A stretch of DNA of 64,000 nucleotides from Knoellia sp. Soil729 (GCF_001427985.1 NZ_LMSA01000007.1:1-64000), one strand, 5' to 3'; shown: positions 16,297 to 25,319, counted from the first letter of the stretch. Translations and numbers: made by a program. The notes: generated from the letters alone by a model not told the origin.

Positions 16297-18067
16297 CGAC
16301 CTCGTCCGCGTAGTCGCGCATGACGATGTTGCGCTTGAGCTTGAGCGAGGGCGTGAGGTGACCCGACTCCTCGGTGAAGTCGGTCTCGAGGACGGCGAAC
16401 TTGCGGATCGACTCGGCCTTGGACACGGCGCTGTTGGCGTCGTCAACGGCGCTCTGGAGGGCGGCGAGCACGGTCTTGTCGGTGCGTGCCTTCGCCGGCG
16501 TGAGGCCCTCGAGCCCGTTGTTGGCAGCCCACATCGGGAGCATCTCCTCGTCGAGCGTGAGGAGCGCCGCGATGAACGGCTTCTGGTCACCGACGACGAT
16601 GCACTGGGAGACGAGTGGGTGGGCGCGCAAGCGGTCCTCGAGGACAGCGGGGGCGACGTTCTTGCCGCCGGCCGTCACGAGGATCTCCTTCTTGCGCCCG
16701 GTGATCCTGAGGTAGCCGTCGTCGTCGAGCTCACCGATGTCGCCGGTGTGGAACCAGCCGTCGCGGATGGACTCGGACGTGGCCTCAGGGTTGTTGCGGT
16801 AGGTGCCGAAGACCTGGACGCCCTTGACGAGGATCTCGCCGTCGTCGGCGATGCGCACCGTGGAGCCGGGCAGCGGGGGGCCGACGGTGCCGACCTTGAG
16901 TCGCTGGGGAAGGTTGACCGTGATCGGCGCCGTCGTCTCGGTGAGGCCGTAGCCCTCGAGGATCGTCACGCCGATCCCGCGGAAGAAGTGGCCGAGGCGC
17001 GTGCCGAGCGGTGCACCGCCGGAGACGGCGTACTGGACCTTGCCACCCATGGCATCGCGCAGCTTGCCGTAGACGAGCTTGTCGAACACGGCGTGCTTCA
17101 CGCGCAGGCCGAGACCGACCGAGCCGGCCTCGTTGGCCTCGGACCAGGCGATGGCGGTGTCGGCGGCCTTGGCGAAGATGCTGCCCTTGCCGCCGGCGAC
17201 GGCCTTGGCCTCGGCCGAGTTGTAGATCTTCTCGAAGACCCGCGGCACCGCGAGGATGAACGTCGGCTGGTAGGTCGCGAAGTCGTCGAGGAGGGTCTTG
17301 ATGTCGGCCGAGTGCGCCATCTTGGCGCCGGCCTGCACGCAGAGGACCTCGATGAAGCGCGCGAAGACGTGGGCGAGGGGCAGGAAGAGCAGGGTCGAGG
17401 CCTCGGTGGTGCCGACGACCTCGCGCAGCTTCTCGACGGTGTTCTCGGCGAGGTCGAGGAAGTTGCCGTGGGTCAGCTCGACGCCCTTGGGGCGTCCGGT
17501 CGTGCCAGAGGTGTAGATGATCGTCGCGACCGACTGACGGTCGATGTCCGCACGAGCGGCTGCGAGGGTCGCGTCGTCGCAGCCGGAGCCGGACTGGGCG
17601 AGGGCGTCGAGGTCACCGCCGTCGATGACCCACGTGTGCGCGAGGGAGGGGAGGCCGGCCGACACACCCGCGAGCGCGCTCGCGTGCTTCTCGGTCTCGA
17701 GCACGACGCCCACCGCACCGGAGTCCTTGAGGATCCACTCCACCTGGTCCGGGGAGGAGGTCTCATAGATCGGGACCGGGATGGCGCCGGCGGTCCACAG
17801 GGCGAAGTCGGTGAGGGTCCACTCGTAGCGCGTGCGGCTCATGATGCCGACCGCGCTGCCGGGGGTGACGCCGGCGGTGACGAAGCCCTTGGCCAGGGCG
17901 TCGACCTGGTCGGCGAAGTCCGTGGCGGAGACGTCGCGCCAGCCGTCGCCGTCGCGCACGCCGAACAGCACGCGTCCCGGGGTGTCCCGCCGGTGGCGGG
18001 AAGGGACGTCGGCGAGACTGCCCTCGGTGGTCGCGGGGGTGAGGGCTGGAGTGGACTTCTCGTGCAA
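16277..18067 (-). CDS. fadD15: Long-chain fatty-acid-CoA ligase (FadD15-like)
   Basis: A 596-residue adenylate-forming enzyme that activates fatty acids to acyl-CoA. The AMP-binding signature YTSGTTGRPKG, the GYGLTET motif, DGWFHTGDIG and the C-terminal TAGGKNVAPAVLEDRL with its catalytic Lys are all present. The order beside SRPBCC and ArsA genes matches Rv2187 (fadD15). The start is an unusual TTG at 18067 (protein MHEKSTPAL); it is preceded by GGAGAG at ideal distance and no ATG or GTG fits better. It heads the operon with the mannosyltransferase-like gene. Confidence 0.93.
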   Translation of the reverse strand: MHEKSTPALTPATTEGSLADVPSRHRRDTPGRVLFGVRDGDGWRDVSATDFADQVDALAKGFVTAGVTPGSAVGIMSRTRYEWTLTDFALWTAGAIPVPIYETSSPDQVEWILKDSGAVGVVLETEKHASALAGVSAGLPSLAHTWVIDGGDLDALAQSGSGCDDATLAAARADIDRQSVATIIYTSGTTGRPKGVELTHGNFLDLAENTVEKLREVVGTTEASTLLFLPLAHVFARFIEVLCVQAGAKMAHSADIKTLLDDFATYQPTFILAVPRVFEKIYNSAEAKAVAGGKGSIFAKAADTAIAWSEANEAGSVGLGLRVKHAVFDKLVYGKLRDAMGGKVQYAVSGGAPLGTRLGHFFRGIGVTILEGYGLTETTAPITVNLPQRLKVGTVGPPLPGSTVRIADDGEILVKGVQVFGTYRNNPEATSESIRDGWFHTGDIGELDDDGYLRITGRKKEILVTAGGKNVAPAVLEDRLRAHPLVSQCIVVGDQKPFIAALLTLDEEMLPMWAANNGLEGLTPAKARTDKTVLAALQSAVDDANSAVSKAESIRKFAVLETDFTEESGHLTPSLKLKRNIVMRDYADEVDALYGG

Positions 18068-18150
18068 CGTGCTCTCCTTCGACTGGTCCTGACGTCATCG
18101 TCGGGCCAGGTCACCGGCGGCTGGACGGCGGACGTGCCATCCGTGCTGCG

Positions 18151-18156
18151 ATCCTA
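18151..18156 (-). promoter_or_regulatory. -10 element TAGGAT for fadD
   Basis: On the minus strand TAGGAT stands 83 bases before the TTG start. This would give a leader of about 75 bases that carries the GGAGAG ribosome site. Confidence 0.35.
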
Positions 18157-18175
18157 GAGGTACTGGCCGGTTGGG

Positions 18176-18181
18176 TAGCCT
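18176..18181 (+). promoter_or_regulatory. -10 element TAGCCT, leaderless
   Basis: TAGCCT ends six bases before ATG 18188 with no ribosome site, so the five-gene operon downstream probably begins as a leaderless message. Confidence 0.55.
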
Positions 18182-18187
18182 GCACCC

Positions 18188-18640
18188 ATGACAGACAGCA
18201 CGTCCTCCAGCGTCCGCATCACCGCCGAGCCGGGCGCCGTGCTCGACGTCATTGCCGACTTCGAGTCCTACCCCGACTGGGCGGACCAGGTGAAGACCGT
18301 GAAGGTCCTCAGCGAGGACGGCGACGGGTGGGCCGACCAGGTCGAGTACGTCCTCGACGCCGGCGCCGTCAAGGACACCTACGTCCTGGAGTACGACTGG
18401 GACGGCATCGCCGAGGACGGCTCCGGCGTGGTCTCGTGGCACCTCGTGCGGGCCGGGGTGCTCAAGGCGCTCGACGGCAGCTACACCCTCAGCGGCAAGG
18501 ACGGCGGCACCCAGGTCGACTACTCCCTGGCCGTGGACGTGAAGATCCCGATGATCGGCATGCTCAAGCGCAAGGCCGAGAAGGTCATCATCGACACGGC
18601 GCTCAAGGAGCTCAAGAAGCGCGTCGAGTCCCTTCCCTGA
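18188..18640 (+). CDS. SRPBCC-family (START-like) protein, Rv2185c type
   Basis: A 150-residue soluble protein of the polyketide cyclase/START-like helix-grip fold. It has the entry motif VLDVIADFESYPDWADQVKTVKVL and a closing amphipathic helix with KKRVESLP. Family members bind hydrophobic ligands in a deep cavity; this one has no assigned ligand. It is first in a tight operon with an ArsA ATPase, the same neighbour pair as Rv2185c and Rv2184c. The linkage to fadD across the divergent promoter suggests a lipid-related role (inference). Confidence 0.9.
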   Translation: MTDSTSSSVRITAEPGAVLDVIADFESYPDWADQVKTVKVLSEDGDGWADQVEYVLDAGAVKDTYVLEYDWDGIAEDGSGVVSWHLVRAGVLKALDGSYTLSGKDGGTQVDYSLAVDVKIPMIGMLKRKAEKVIIDTALKELKKRVESLP

Positions 18641-18666
18641 GCGACGACGACCTGTCGACCCCGCAC

Positions 18667-19893
18667 GTGACGGCCGTGGCGCCGCCACGTGTCGTCCTCG
18701 TGACCGGCAAGGGGGGCGTCGGCAAGACCACGACGGCCGCCGCGATGGCCGTCGAGTCGGCCCGCGCCGGCCGCCGGACCCTCGTCATGTCGACCGACGT
18801 GGCCCACAGCCTCGGCGACGCCCTCGGCATCGACCTGCGCACCTCGTCCACCTGGGAGCACACGCTGCCGGTCGAGGACCACCTCCACGCCCAGGCCGTG
18901 GGTGCGCGCACGAGCGTGGCGGCCGACTGGGGCACGCTGCGCGACTACCTGCTCACGGTGCTGGACTCCGTGGGCGTCGACCCGGTCGTGGCCGAGGAGC
19001 TCACCGCCCTGCCCGGAGCCGACGAGGTCAGTGCGCTCCTCACGCTGGGCCACCACGCCACGAGCGGCGCGTGGGACGTCATCATCGTCGACTGCGCGCC
19101 GACCGCCGAGACCCTGCGCCTGCTCGCGCTGCCCGAGGTGCTCGGGTGGCACCTCGACCGGCTCATGCCCGCCCAGCGCCGGCTGCTCACCGTCATGCGC
19201 CCGGCAGCCGCCGCCGCTGCGGGGCTCCCGATGCCGGGCAGTGCCGTCATCGACGTCATCGCGACCTGGCGCGCGCACATGGCGCAGGTCCGCGCCATGC
19301 TCACGTCCGAGCGAGCCAGCGTGCGGATCGTCCTCACTCCCGAGAACGTCGTCATCGCCGAGGCCCGTCGCATCCTCACCTCCCTGTCACTGCACGGGTA
19401 TGCCGTGGACGCGGTCGTCGTGAACCGGGTCATCCCCGTCGACGACGACCCGTGGCGGGCGGCATGGAACGCCGCCCAGGCCTCGGGCCTCGAGACCATC
19501 ACGGAGTCCTTCCACGGCACGCCCGTCCTCACCGCGCCCTACCTGGCGGGCGAGCCCACCGGTCCCGACGCCCTGGCGGACCTCGCGGGGCAGACGACGT
19601 GCCTGCACGGGGTGCTTGCCCCGCTGGAGGCGCCGGTACGCTCGCAGGGCCTGCGGGTCGAGCCGGACGGGGTCGAGTTCGTCCTGGTGCTGCCGCTGCC
19701 GCTGGCTCGGTCCGGTGACGTGGACCTCGCCCGGCGTGCGGACGACCTCGTGGTGGATGTCGGTGGTGTGCGCAGGGTTCTCGCCCTGCCGTCGGTGCTG
19801 AGGCGCTGCATCGTCAAGAATGCTGGGGTGCGCGCCGGAGAGCTCCGGGTGCGGTTCGTTCGGGACGAGGAGGTGTGGCCACGTGGACGCTGA
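18667..19893 (+). CDS. ArsA/Get3-family ATPase, Rv2184c type
   Basis: A 408-residue P-loop ATPase. The deviant Walker A GKGGVGKTT appears 14 residues in. The STDVAHSLGDALG switch and DCAPTAETLRLL follow. A C-terminal beta-rich HSP20-like domain ends the protein (about residues 325-405: GVEFVLVLPLPLARSGDVDL), as in actinobacterial ArsA homologues. It lacks the arsenite Cys triad as far as can be seen, so arsenite transport is unlikely; membrane-protein or lipid handling is a guess. GTG 18667 was chosen, 26 bases after the SRPBCC gene; a CTG further up cannot be excluded. Confidence 0.9.
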   Translation: MTAVAPPRVVLVTGKGGVGKTTTAAAMAVESARAGRRTLVMSTDVAHSLGDALGIDLRTSSTWEHTLPVEDHLHAQAVGARTSVAADWGTLRDYLLTVLDSVGVDPVVAEELTALPGADEVSALLTLGHHATSGAWDVIIVDCAPTAETLRLLALPEVLGWHLDRLMPAQRRLLTVMRPAAAAAAGLPMPGSAVIDVIATWRAHMAQVRAMLTSERASVRIVLTPENVVIAEARRILTSLSLHGYAVDAVVVNRVIPVDDDPWRAAWNAAQASGLETITESFHGTPVLTAPYLAGEPTGPDALADLAGQTTCLHGVLAPLEAPVRSQGLRVEPDGVEFVLVLPLPLARSGDVDLARRADDLVVDVGGVRRVLALPSVLRRCIVKNAGVRAGELRVRFVRDEEVWPRGR

Positions 19894-20227
19894 TGCACGA
19901 CTCGACGCCGCCGTGGGGTCGGTGGCCGAGGAGGCCACCAAGCTGCTCGAGGCGCTGGGACGCTCCGAGCAGGAGGAGCACGTCCACGTGGCCATGGGGG
20001 AGGCCGAGACCTGCACGTGGTGCCCGGTCTGCCGTGGCGTGACCCTGCTGCGGGGAGTCAGCCCCGAGACGCTCGGCCGGCTCGCGGACCTGGCCACGAC
20101 GGCGGCGACGGTGCTCGCCGACCTGGCCAGCCGGCATACGGAGTCGTCCGGGGCAACGGGTCCGGCTCCGGACCGCGGTCCACGCACCGAGCCCATCACC
20201 GTCGTCGACGAGGAGGAGAACCCGTGA
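19883..20227 (+). CDS. Small conserved protein with CxxCxxC-like motif
   Basis: A 114-residue protein of two amphipathic helices around the cluster TCTWCPVCRGV (about residues 50-60) and a Ser/Pro-rich acidic tail. The three cysteines could hold zinc. GTG 19883 overlaps the ArsA stop by 11 bases, and the stop overlaps the ROK start (GTGA), so it is strongly coupled to both. Comparable small proteins precede ROK glucokinase genes in Streptomyces; function is unknown. Confidence 0.75.
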   Translation: MDADARLDAAVGSVAEEATKLLEALGRSEQEEHVHVAMGEAETCTWCPVCRGVTLLRGVSPETLGRLADLATTAATVLADLASRHTESSGATGPAPDRGPRTEPITVVDEEENP

Positions 20228-21186
20228 GCCTGGCCATCGGTATCGACATCGGCGGGACCAAGGTCGCCGGCGGCGTCGTCGACGAGAACGGCGAGATCCT
20301 CGCGCGGGCGCGCCGTGACACCCCTCACCGCTCCAAACGGCCCCGGGTCGTCGAGGACACGATCGTCGACGTCGTGGAGGAGCTGCGGGCCCAGCACGCC
20401 GACGTCGCGGCGGTGGGCATCGGTGCGGCGGGCTTCGTCGCGGCCGACCGGGCGACGGTCGTCTTCGCGCCCCACCTGTCGTGGCGGGACGAGCCGCTGC
20501 GCGACGCCCTGAGCAGGCGCATCGACGCGCCGATCATGGTCGACAACGATGCCAACGCCGCGTGCTGGGCCGAGTGGCGGTTCGGTGCGGCACAGGGTGA
20601 CGTGGACGTCGTCATGGTGAACCTCGGCACCGGCATCGGCGGCGCCATCCTCGTGCACGGCGAGATCTTCCGGGGCCGCTACGGCATCGCGGGGGAGTTC
20701 GGGCACATGCAGGTCGTACCCGAGGGCCAGCGGTGCGAGTGCGGCAACCGGGGCTGCTGGGAGCAGTACGCCTCGGGCAACGCCCTCGTGCGCGAGGCCC
20801 GCGCGATGATCCTCGCGAACTCACCGGTGGCCACCGACCTCGCCGCCCGCGTCGAGGGGCGGGCCGAGGACCTCACCGGCCCCATCGTCACCGAGGCCGC
20901 TCGCGACGGCGATGCCACCTCGATCGAGCTGCTCGCCGAGATCGGTCACTGGCTCGGCATCGGCATCGCCAACCTGGCCGCGGCCTTCGACCCGGGCACG
21001 TTCGTCATCGGTGGAGGTGTCTCAGCGGCCGGGGAGCTGCTGCTCGGTCCAGCGCGCGACACCTTCCGCAGACGGCTCACCGGCCGCGGCTACCGCCCCG
21101 AGGCCCGGATCGTCGCGGCCCGTCTGGGCAACGAGGCGGGGCTCATCGGTGCCGCCGACCTGGCCCGCAACGACGTGTGCGCCTGA
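20224..21186 (+). CDS. ROK-family sugar kinase (glucokinase-like)
   Basis: A 320-residue kinase. The phosphate-1 motif is IGIDIGGTKVAGGVV at the N-terminus, the catalytic Asp is in VDNDANAACWAEW, and the ROK zinc signature is EFGHMQVVPEGQRCECG with NRGCWEQYASG. The FVIGGGVS adenosine motif lies near residue 260. There is no N-terminal helix-turn-helix, so it is an enzyme, most likely an ATP-type glucokinase (GlkA class) feeding glucose-6-phosphate. GTG 20224 overlaps the previous stop by four bases. Confidence 0.92.
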   Translation: MSLAIGIDIGGTKVAGGVVDENGEILARARRDTPHRSKRPRVVEDTIVDVVEELRAQHADVAAVGIGAAGFVAADRATVVFAPHLSWRDEPLRDALSRRIDAPIMVDNDANAACWAEWRFGAAQGDVDVVMVNLGTGIGGAILVHGEIFRGRYGIAGEFGHMQVVPEGQRCECGNRGCWEQYASGNALVREARAMILANSPVATDLAARVEGRAEDLTGPIVTEAARDGDATSIELLAEIGHWLGIGIANLAAAFDPGTFVIGGGVSAAGELLLGPARDTFRRRLTGRGYRPEARIVAARLGNEAGLIGAADLARNDVCA

Positions 21187-21208
21187 GCGTCGTCGGGACG
21201 GGCACGGC

Positions 21209-21904
21209 GTGACGACGATCCGGGTCGCGAGCTACAACACCCGCGACTTCCTCGAGGATCCCTTTGCCGCGGCGAGGGTGGTGCGCGCGATCGACCCGGA
21301 CGTGCTGTGCCTGCAGGAGGTGCCGCGTCGACTGTTCTCCACCCGGCGCGTCGCGAACTTCGCGCGGCTGTGTGACATGTCGTGGTCGGGCCACCACCGG
21401 GGCAGCGGTGGCACGACGATCTTCACGTCGCGACGGGTCGATGTCGTCGAGTCCCGCCACCTCCGGCTGCGGGTGGCACGGCTGCAACGCACGCGTGGCT
21501 TCGCGCTGGCCCGGGTCGCAGCGCCGGGCCACGAGCCGATCGCCGTGGCCAGCGTCCACCTCAGCCTCGACGCCCGCGAGCGCGCCGCCCACGCGCGGGT
21601 CATCCTCGACACCGTCGACGTCGGTGGCGAGGTGGTCCTCGCGGGTGACCTCAACGAGGGGGAGTCGGGGGAGGCGTGGAAGGCCTTCGCCGGGGCGATG
21701 CGCCTCGTGTCGCCGATGACCCCGACCTTCCCGGCGCACCGCCCGCGCAGGGTTCTGGACGTGATCTTCGCGTCGCCGGGCCTCACGGCCGCGCCCCACG
21801 CCGACGTGCCGATCCCGGAGGAGGACCTCGTCGGCGGCAGCGACCACCGGCCGACCTGGGTCGACCTCACGCTGGGTCAGACCCGGGCGCCGTCGTCGTC
21901 GTAG
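21209..21904 (+). CDS. Endonuclease/exonuclease/phosphatase-family hydrolase
   Basis: A 231-residue Mg2+-dependent phosphoesterase of the EEP fold. It has RVASYNTRDF at the start, DPDVLCLQEV (catalytic Glu), a central SVHLSLDARERAAHARV, GDLNEGESGEAWKAF and the C-terminal GGSDHRPTWVDL with the catalytic His. No signal peptide is seen. The substrate could be nucleic acid or a phospholipid or inositol phosphate; it cannot be told. It ends the five-gene operon. Its last 28 bases overlap the convergent membrane-protein gene. Confidence 0.88.
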   Translation: MTTIRVASYNTRDFLEDPFAAARVVRAIDPDVLCLQEVPRRLFSTRRVANFARLCDMSWSGHHRGSGGTTIFTSRRVDVVESRHLRLRVARLQRTRGFALARVAAPGHEPIAVASVHLSLDARERAAHARVILDTVDVGGEVVLAGDLNEGESGEAWKAFAGAMRLVSPMTPTFPAHRPRRVLDVIFASPGLTAAPHADVPIPEEDLVGGSDHRPTWVDLTLGQTRAPSSS

Positions 21905-22452
21905 GGGTCACGGTCGTGCGGCTGGCGCATGACCAGCAACGCGAAGCCGCCGAGGAACAGCACGATCGAACCCAGGATCCACCAGCCGCGGTAGAACGGC
22001 CCCGTCAGTGCGACCCACACCATGAGCAGGGGACCCCCGACGAGTCCGAGGATGGCGCCCCAGTAGCCGAGGTCCTCGCCCGGCGGCAGCTGCACCGGGC
22101 CGGGCTCGAAGTGCTCCTCGTCCTCCGCGTCGATGCTCGGGCCCTCGCGCCAGACCTCGGGCTCCGCCGCGGACACCGGCTCGCTCGCCTCGCGCTGCGG
22201 TGTGGCTTCCGGCGCAGCGGCCTCGGGCACAGGGGCCTCGGGCACAGGGGCCTCGGACGCGGGTGTCCCCGGCTCCGGCTCGGCCGGATGGTCCTCGACG
22301 ACCGGCTCGGGCGAGTCGGTCCCGGGAGGCGAGAGTGCGGCATACGCCGCGGTGATGTCCTGGACCGTGCGCGGCCTGGGAGGTGCGGGGGCGTCGTCAT
22401 CCCAGTGGGCGATGATCGCGTCGAACTCGGCGTCGATGTCACGATCGCTCAT
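21877..22452 (-). CDS. Acidic Pro/Ala-rich membrane protein, unknown function
   Basis: A 191-residue protein. An N-terminal acidic segment (MSDRDIDAEFDAIIAHWDDD) is followed by a low-complexity Glu/Pro/Ala linker, built partly from a 15-bp tandem repeat giving PEAPVPEA units, and an acidic stretch. Two membrane helices (about 128-150 and 153-172) end in a short charged tail. The N-terminal helix plus a C-terminal membrane hairpin is common in small actinobacterial envelope proteins; no function is known. ATG 22452 has GAGG nearby. Confidence 0.75.
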   Translation of the reverse strand: MSDRDIDAEFDAIIAHWDDDAPAPPRPRTVQDITAAYAALSPPGTDSPEPVVEDHPAEPEPGTPASEAPVPEAPVPEAAAPEATPQREASEPVSAAEPEVWREGPSIDAEDEEHFEPGPVQLPPGEDLGYWGAILGLVGGPLLMVWVALTGPFYRGWWILGSIVLFLGGFALLVMRQPHDRDPYDDDGARV

Positions 22453-22560
22453 GGCTGCCTCACGCGGATGGGAACTGACAGGAGAAATGGTGCCACGTCG
22501 CGCGCCCTCGACGCGCCGCAGCCTTGGAGGACAACGCTCTTCGGCATCCGTTGAGTCCCC

Positions 22561-22588
22561 TTGGGGCGCCGACACGGTGCACTAGAGT
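22561..22588 (+). promoter_or_regulatory. Candidate promoter for plsC
   Basis: TTGGGG (22561-22566), a 16-base spacer and TAGAGT (22583-22588) precede the GTG at 22617. The leader would be about 22 bases and carries GGAAGGAA. Confidence 0.4.
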
Positions 22589-22616
22589 CGGCGCAGACCT
22601 CGACGGAAGGAAGCCG

Positions 22617-23435
22617 GTGTTCTACTGGGTGCTCAAAACGGTGATCCTGGGGCCGTTGCTCAAGATGCTGTTCCGGCCCTGGGTCGAGGGTGAGAAGCAC
22701 ATCCCGGAGTCCGGTGGAGCGATCTTCGCGAGCAACCACCTGTCGTTCTCGGACTCCATCTTCCTGCCGCTCGTCGTGCCTCGCCGCATCACCTTCCTCG
22801 CCAAGGCCGACTACTTCACGGGGGTGGGCCTCAAGGGGCGGCTCACGGCGGCGTTCTTCCGCGGCGCGGGGCAGGTGCCCGTCGACCGTGCCGGCGGCGC
22901 AGCCAGCGAGGCCGCCCTCGCCACAGGGCTGAGGATCCTGCGCAAGGGCGAGCTGCTGGCGCTCTACCCCGAGGGGACGCGCTCACCCGATGGCCGCCTC
23001 TACAAGGGCAAGACCGGTGTCGCCCGCATGGCCCTCGAGGCCGGCGTGCCGGTCATCCCCGTCGCCATGATCGACACCGACAAGGCGCAGCCCACGGGCA
23101 AGGTCATCCCCAAGGTCATGCGGGTCGGCGTGCGCGTCGGCGAGCCGCTGGACTTCTCGCGCTACCAGGGCATGGAGGACGACCGCTTCGTCCTGCGGTC
23201 GATCACCGACGAGGTGATGTATGCGCTCATGGAGCTCTCCGGTCAGGAGTACGTCGACATGTATGCCGGCTCGATGAAGGACCGGCTGACCCGGGCCAAG
23301 CGTGGACTCCAGCGGGAGCAGGCCGAGGCCGCCAAGCCGGGACGGGCCGTCGACGAGCTGGAGCGTGAGCTCGAGGGTGGCAGCGTGGCCGACGCCGATC
23401 GGGCCGACGGTGCCGACGAACAACGTGCCGGCTGA
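22617..23435 (+). CDS. plsC: 1-acyl-sn-glycerol-3-phosphate acyltransferase
   Basis: A 272-residue peripheral/membrane acyltransferase of phospholipid synthesis, equivalent by position to Rv2182c. The catalytic NHLSFSD (N40-D46, the NHx4D motif) and the glycerolipid-binding YPEGTRSPDG are present. So are the later GVPVIPVAMI strand and a hydrophobic N-terminus (FYWVLKTVILGPLLKMLF). The tail after residue 225 is charged and of low complexity. GTG 22617 follows GGAAGGAA. The sensor kinase gene starts inside its 3' end. Confidence 0.95.
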   Translation: MFYWVLKTVILGPLLKMLFRPWVEGEKHIPESGGAIFASNHLSFSDSIFLPLVVPRRITFLAKADYFTGVGLKGRLTAAFFRGAGQVPVDRAGGAASEAALATGLRILRKGELLALYPEGTRSPDGRLYKGKTGVARMALEAGVPVIPVAMIDTDKAQPTGKVIPKVMRVGVRVGEPLDFSRYQGMEDDRFVLRSITDEVMYALMELSGQEYVDMYAGSMKDRLTRAKRGLQREQAEAAKPGRAVDELERELEGGSVADADRADGADEQRAG

Positions 23436-24618
23436 GCACAGGACCGGGCGCGGGCGCCTGTTCGGGGTGACCTCGCGCTCTCCGCGCACCCTTCGCTCCG
23501 AGCCGGTCATCGTCGAGGCCTTCTCGCGTGGGCTCGACTGGTTCCGTCCCGTCGCGGCCCTGTATGCCGGTCTGCTCGTCGTGCGCCGGCACGACTCGAT
23601 GACGCACCCGTGGGTCGCGTTCACGACCATCGCGGTCCTCATGGCCTTCAGCCTGGCGCTGCTCGCCTTCCGGCGACGCACCACCTGGCTGCTGGGCGTC
23701 GAGGTCCTCCTTGCGGTCGCCGGCATCTTCGCCACCCTCCTGGCCGACCGGGCCGAGGACGTGGCTGCCGGCCAGTTCACCCTGCCGACCATCTGGGCGG
23801 CGGGCTGCGTGGCGGGGGCCGCGGTGCTCCACGGGCGCATCGGGGGGCTCGTCGTGGCCGCTGTCGTCTCCGGGGCCGACCTGCTCGAGGTCGGCACGCC
23901 GACCCAGACGACGTGGCACAACATCCTGCTGCTGTTCATGCTCGGGGGGCTCATCGGCCTCGCGGTCGACCTCGCGCGTGAGGGCATGAGCCGCTACGAG
24001 CAGGTCGTGGCCGAACGCGAGCGGCTGCGCGAGCGCGACCGGCTGGCCCGGGTGGTCCACGACGGCGTGCTGCAGACCCTTGCCTTCGTCCACCGGCGGG
24101 GTGAGGAGATCGGTGGTGAAGCCGCGGAGCTCGGCGGCCTGGCGGCCGAGCAGGAACGCACCCTGCGGCGGCTCGTGTCCCAGGACGGGTTCCTGCCGCG
24201 CGCGGTGGAGGGCGTGGACTCACGCCGTGACCTCCGACTGGTTCTCGGTGCCCACGAGGACGACCGTGTCAGCCTGGCGCTCCCCGGAGGGCCCGTGCCG
24301 GTCGAGGCGACGCGTGCCGAGGAGCTCGACGCAGCAGTGGTCGCTGCTCTGGACAACGTGGCGCGCCACGCCGGCGACGACGCCCGGGCCTGGGTGCTGC
24401 TCGAGGACGATGCCGAGAGCATCACGATCACCGTGCGCGACAACGGTGTCGGCGACGAGCCCGACCACCTGCTCACGGCCGCGAGCCGGGGACGGCTCGG
24501 CGTGAGCCAGTCGATCCTCGGGCGAGCCCGCGCCCTCGGCGGAAGCGCCGACATCAGCACCCGACCCGGCGGAGGCTGCCGCGTCGTCATCACCGTCCCG
24601 CGCGAGGAGCCCGCATGA
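23425..24618 (+). CDS. macS: MacS-like sensor histidine kinase
   Basis: A sensor kinase of about 397 residues. About five membrane segments occupy the first ~170 residues. The HisKA_3 dimerisation helix with the phospho-acceptor His (RDRLARVVHDGVLQTLAFVH) and an HATPase domain (ALDNVARHAGDDARAW, VRDNGVG, GGSADISTRPGGGCRVVITVP) follow. This layout, with a NarL-type partner overlapping by four bases, is the MacRS arrangement of actinobacteria, which controls membrane stress and development genes in Streptomyces. The start is uncertain: GTG 23425, 23410 and 23467 are all in frame. Confidence 0.88.
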   Translation: MPAEHRTGRGRLFGVTSRSPRTLRSEPVIVEAFSRGLDWFRPVAALYAGLLVVRRHDSMTHPWVAFTTIAVLMAFSLALLAFRRRTTWLLGVEVLLAVAGIFATLLADRAEDVAAGQFTLPTIWAAGCVAGAAVLHGRIGGLVVAAVVSGADLLEVGTPTQTTWHNILLLFMLGGLIGLAVDLAREGMSRYEQVVAERERLRERDRLARVVHDGVLQTLAFVHRRGEEIGGEAAELGGLAAEQERTLRRLVSQDGFLPRAVEGVDSRRDLRLVLGAHEDDRVSLALPGGPVPVEATRAEELDAAVVAALDNVARHAGDDARAWVLLEDDAESITITVRDNGVGDEPDHLLTAASRGRLGVSQSILGRARALGGSADISTRPGGGCRVVITVPREEPA

Positions 24619-25319
24619 CCCAGGAAGCCCCCACCCCGGCACGCACCACGGTGCTCGTGGCCGACGACCACCCGTTGTGGCTGCGTGCCCTCGAGCGCGA
24701 CCTCGTCGAGGCCGGTCTCGACGTCGTCGCCACCGCAGCGGACGGACCCTCGACCGTGAGCCGCGCCCGCGCCACCCGGCCGGACGTGCTGGTCCTCGAC
24801 CTCAACCTGCCCGGGATGCGCGGCGACGAGGTGTGCCGTGCCCTGGGCGACCTCGAGACCCGGGTCCTCATCCTGTCCGCCAGCGGCGAGCAGCTCGACG
24901 TGCTCGCCGCCATCAAGGCGGGCGCGACCGGCTACCTCGTGAAGTCCGCCTCGAGTCAGGAGATCGTCGAGGCGGTGGCGGCCACCGCGCGCGGTGAGGC
25001 GGTGTTCACCTCCGGCCTGGCCGGGCTGGTGCTCGGCGAGTTCCGGCGGATGGCCGCCGGTGACGAGGGAGCGACCGCGGCCCGGCCGGCCGACCGGCCC
25101 ATCCCCGAGCTGACCGAGCGCGAGACCGAGGTGCTGCGGCTCGTGGCGACAGGCATGTCCTACAAGGAGATCGCCGCCGAGCTCGTCCTGTCGCACCGCA
25201 CGGTCCAGAACCACGTCCAGAACACGCTGGGCAAGCTGCACCTGCACAACCGCGTCGAGCTCGTCCGGTTCGCCCTGGCCCGGGGCCTGGAGGACGCGCC
25301 GGCCGGCCAGGACGCCTGA
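24615..25319 (+). CDS. macR: NarL/LuxR-family response regulator (MacR-like)
   Basis: A 234-residue regulator. The receiver domain has DD (17-18), the phospho-acceptor Asp62 in VLVLDLNLPG and Lys in GYLVKSAS. The C-terminal LuxR-type helix-turn-helix is LTERETEVLRLVATGMSYKEIAAEL with SHRTVQNHVQNTLGKL. A 40-residue linker is rich in Ala/Arg. The ATGA overlap with the kinase gene fixes the start at 24615. It presumably receives phosphate from the kinase; targets are not visible here. Confidence 0.92.
   Translation: MTQEAPTPARTTVLVADDHPLWLRALERDLVEAGLDVVATAADGPSTVSRARATRPDVLVLDLNLPGMRGDEVCRALGDLETRVLILSASGEQLDVLAAIKAGATGYLVKSASSQEIVEAVAATARGEAVFTSGLAGLVLGEFRRMAAGDEGATAARPADRPIPELTERETEVLRLVATGMSYKEIAAELVLSHRTVQNHVQNTLGKLHLHNRVELVRFALARGLEDAPAGQDA

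Noticed and set aside
18667-19893. An arsenite-efflux ATPase
   Set aside because: It is a single ATPase domain without the arsenite-binding Cys group and has no arsB or arsR gene nearby.
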